Below are positions 37,435-41,451 of a DNA stretch of 41,451 bases, piece by piece. The number at the start of each line of letters is the position of its first letter. Position 1 is the stretch's first letter. The translations under genes and the position numbers were made by a program. The stretch is from Actinomycetota bacterium (GTDB lineage Bacteria; Actinomycetota; Thermoleophilia; RBG-16-64-13). The DNA is taken from contig JAAYJE010000004.1 of NCBI GenBank assembly GCA_012523095.1, positions 1-41,451 on the forward strand. The letters are read 5' to 3'. The notes under the pieces are model-generated. The model was given only the letters and a program-made list of their open reading frames with translations. It made no database searches and was not told where the DNA came from.

Positions 37435-38340
37435 ATGGCGAGTCAACGTATCCTGGCAGCTTTTGAGACCCGTCTCGCCAAGCTCGCCGCGGACCTTATC
37501 GCCGAGACTGAACCCAGCGCGGAAGACCGCGCTCATCTCCTGCTGGTCGCCCACCTGGCCCAGGGGGTGATCAAGTCGTACGGGTCGCATCAGCTCGATT
37601 TGGCCGCCGCCATGGAGGCCGCCAAGGGGGGTCTGACCGGCTCGAGCGCCCAGCAACGGGTCCTCAACGTCTCCCTGCGGCGCCTGGTGGACGACAATCT
37701 CATGACGCCTTGGTACGCGCGCTTTCTCAACAGTAACTTGGGGATGAAACGAACCATCATCATCAGCGGCGGCCCTAAGGTGGGCAAGTCCACGTTGCTG
37801 AACGCCCTCATCGACCTCCTCCCCCGAGACCACCGCATCGTGACCATCGATGATACCGATGAAGGGTTGCCCACCCTGCGCGACCGCTCTTTCACCGTGC
37901 ACTTGAAAGCCAAGCGGGGCACGCCCGCCCGAGCCGCCGTGTTCCGTAGGGCGCGCGAGATGAAGCCCACCTGGGTGGTTGCTGGGGAGCTGGTCCGACG
38001 GGACGGCCCCGGGTTCCTCCAGTCGCTCACCGCCGGCACCACCGGCGGACTGACGACCGTCCAGACCATGGACCCCGAAGCCACGCTCAACGACTGGCTC
38101 GCCATGAACAAACCGGTCGCCGAGCACCTTAAGCAACTGAATCCATTGGTAGTCCATCTGGAGTTGGTGGCAGAAGGCGCCCCCCGCGTCGAGCGGGTCA
38201 TCGAGGTGACTACCGACCGGGGCAACCTGGTGGTGACACGACGCGAACAGGTCGACAGCGAGCAGGTGGGGGTCCAAGGCGGCGAACGGAGTCCCCTGGC
38301 CAAGAGCGAGCGCGATTCCGAGCTCGCCCGGCGTTCCTGA
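37435..38340 (+). CDS. VirB11/CpaF-like secretion or pilus ATPase, standalone
   Basis: 301 residues from the ATG at 37435 behind GGAGG. A helical N-terminal domain precedes a RecA-like ATPase with Walker A (IIISGGPKVGKSTLLNALID, 112-120 core) and a Walker B/His-box region (TWVVAGELVRRDGPGFLQSL, TAGTTGGLTTVQTMDP), as in the VirB11/CpaF family that powers secretion or pili. It lacks the long N-terminal domain of CpaF. No other pilus or secretion genes are present, so its partner is elsewhere or it has another role. Confidence 0.75.
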   Translation: MASQRILAAFETRLAKLAADLIAETEPSAEDRAHLLLVAHLAQGVIKSYGSHQLDLAAAMEAAKGGLTGSSAQQRVLNVSLRRLVDDNLMTPWYARFLNSNLGMKRTIIISGGPKVGKSTLLNALIDLLPRDHRIVTIDDTDEGLPTLRDRSFTVHLKAKRGTPARAAVFRRAREMKPTWVVAGELVRRDGPGFLQSLTAGTTGGLTTVQTMDPEATLNDWLAMNKPVAEHLKQLNPLVVHLELVAEGAPRVERVIEVTTDRGNLVVTRREQVDSEQVGVQGGERSPLAKSERDSELARRS

Positions 38341-38341
38341 A

Positions 38342-38397
38342 CTCAGCCGGCGCCCCGGCCTCCGTAGGCGCTCCTTGCCTCAGCCGGTGCCCCGGCC
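38342..38397. repeat. Short direct repeat between converging genes
   Basis: CTCAGCCGGCGCCCCGGCC (38342-38360) recurs at 38379-38397 with one mismatch, in the 75-base gap between the VirB11-like gene and ligA. Possibly structured, with no clear terminator fold. Confidence 0.45.
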
Positions 38398-38415
38398 CCG
38401 CCTCCCCCCTCTACG

Positions 38416-41181
<2,766 letters not shown>

Positions 41182-41182
<1 letters not shown>

Positions 41183-41451
41183 CAGCTCTTCTTCCGGCAA
41201 TCCAGCGCGCCTTCCCAGCCGCGCAACTCGTCAAGGGCGTCGTGAGACATGAGGTCGAAGTGAAGCGGAGTGATCGACACCCAGCCTCCGGCTATCGCTT
41301 CAAAATCTGTTCCCTCTTCTCGATGCCAGCTGAGATCGTCGTTGTAGATATGGTAGACCCTCCGGTTCCCCCTGGCCTCACGGTACTCCACCTTATCGCC
41401 GTAGATGCGCCTGCCGAGAACGGTGAGTCGCGCTCCCGCCAGGGCTTCCCA
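41182..41451 (-). CDS. surE: 5'/3'-nucleotidase SurE, C-terminal part (partial)
   Basis: The last 89 residues are visible; the gene runs off the window. LTVLGRRIYGDKVEYREARG, YNDDLSWHREEGTDFEAIAG and GWVSITPLHFDLMSHDALDE are the conserved C-terminal half of SurE. The catalytic N-terminal Asp-Asp motif lies outside. The stop overlaps the HAD gene start, so the two phosphatases are co-translated. Confidence 0.9.

Overview
The window comes from a high-GC, anaerobic-type bacterium. It carries a complete HdrABC-FlxABCD-like flavin/iron-sulfur complex operon, a futalosine-route menaquinone operon, molybdenum cofactor genes, PdxS-type vitamin B6 synthesis and an SLH-domain (S-layer anchored) protein. 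This combination fits an anaerobic actinobacterial or clostridial-type lineage (for example a Coriobacteriia/OPB41-like organism). That placement is inference; there is no rRNA in the window.

Layout. (1) 1-2.84 kb: the start of an unidentified gene, then a minus-strand ABC-2 exporter (permease, ATPase, permease) whose last permease is frameshifted in a G6 tract. (2) 2.84-16.5 kb: an accessory and scrambled region. It holds an SLH protein, small zinc-ribbon proteins, a type II restriction-modification pair, a HigBA-type toxin-antitoxin module with a very readable promoter/operator, a SnoaL-macro-cupin cassette, a secreted protein with a VanZ-like partner, a lipoprotein gene cut by an amber codon, and half an IS21 element. 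Between these lie many decayed fragments (YdeI-like, GNAT, Mrr N-terminus, a Cys-rich YENW domain, cupin, LuxR HTH, an NPP1-like piece). Several fragments are partial copies of genes found elsewhere in the window. (3) 16.5-23.9 kb: hdrC-hdrB-hdrA-flxD-(two 4Fe-4S subunits)-flxA, one minus-strand operon ending in a hairpin terminator. (4) 24.0-32.6 kb: minus-strand chain glycosyltransferase-ubiD-ubiA-ubiE-mqnE-mqnA-mqnC-pdxS, mostly with 4-base stop/start overlaps. (5) 32.7-38.3 kb: a GGDEF protein (+), moaA-moaC-mogA and a mobA-mobB fusion (-), and a lone VirB11/CpaF-like ATPase (+). (6) 38.4-41.45 kb: ligA, a HAD phosphatase and the 3' end of surE (-).

How it works together. From family knowledge, the Flx-Hdr complex would couple NAD(P)H, ferredoxin and a thiol/disulfide couple by flavin-based electron bifurcation or confurcation. 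The mqn/ubi genes make menaquinone for a respiratory chain, and the Mo-cofactor genes supply molybdo- or tungsto-enzymes. The core (16.5-41 kb) is tightly packed and intact. The 3-16.5 kb stretch looks like a recombination and decay zone, with direct repeats copied out of the flx operon and nonsense mutations in many genes.

I did not find a clearly new multi-gene system. The strongest unusual signals are the decayed flxA copies with an identical 123-base repeat, the leaderless-looking toxin-antitoxin promoter, the homopolymer frameshift in the exporter, the recurring TGA at expected Trp positions in broken genes, and Ala/Gly/Pro-rich insertions in core enzymes.
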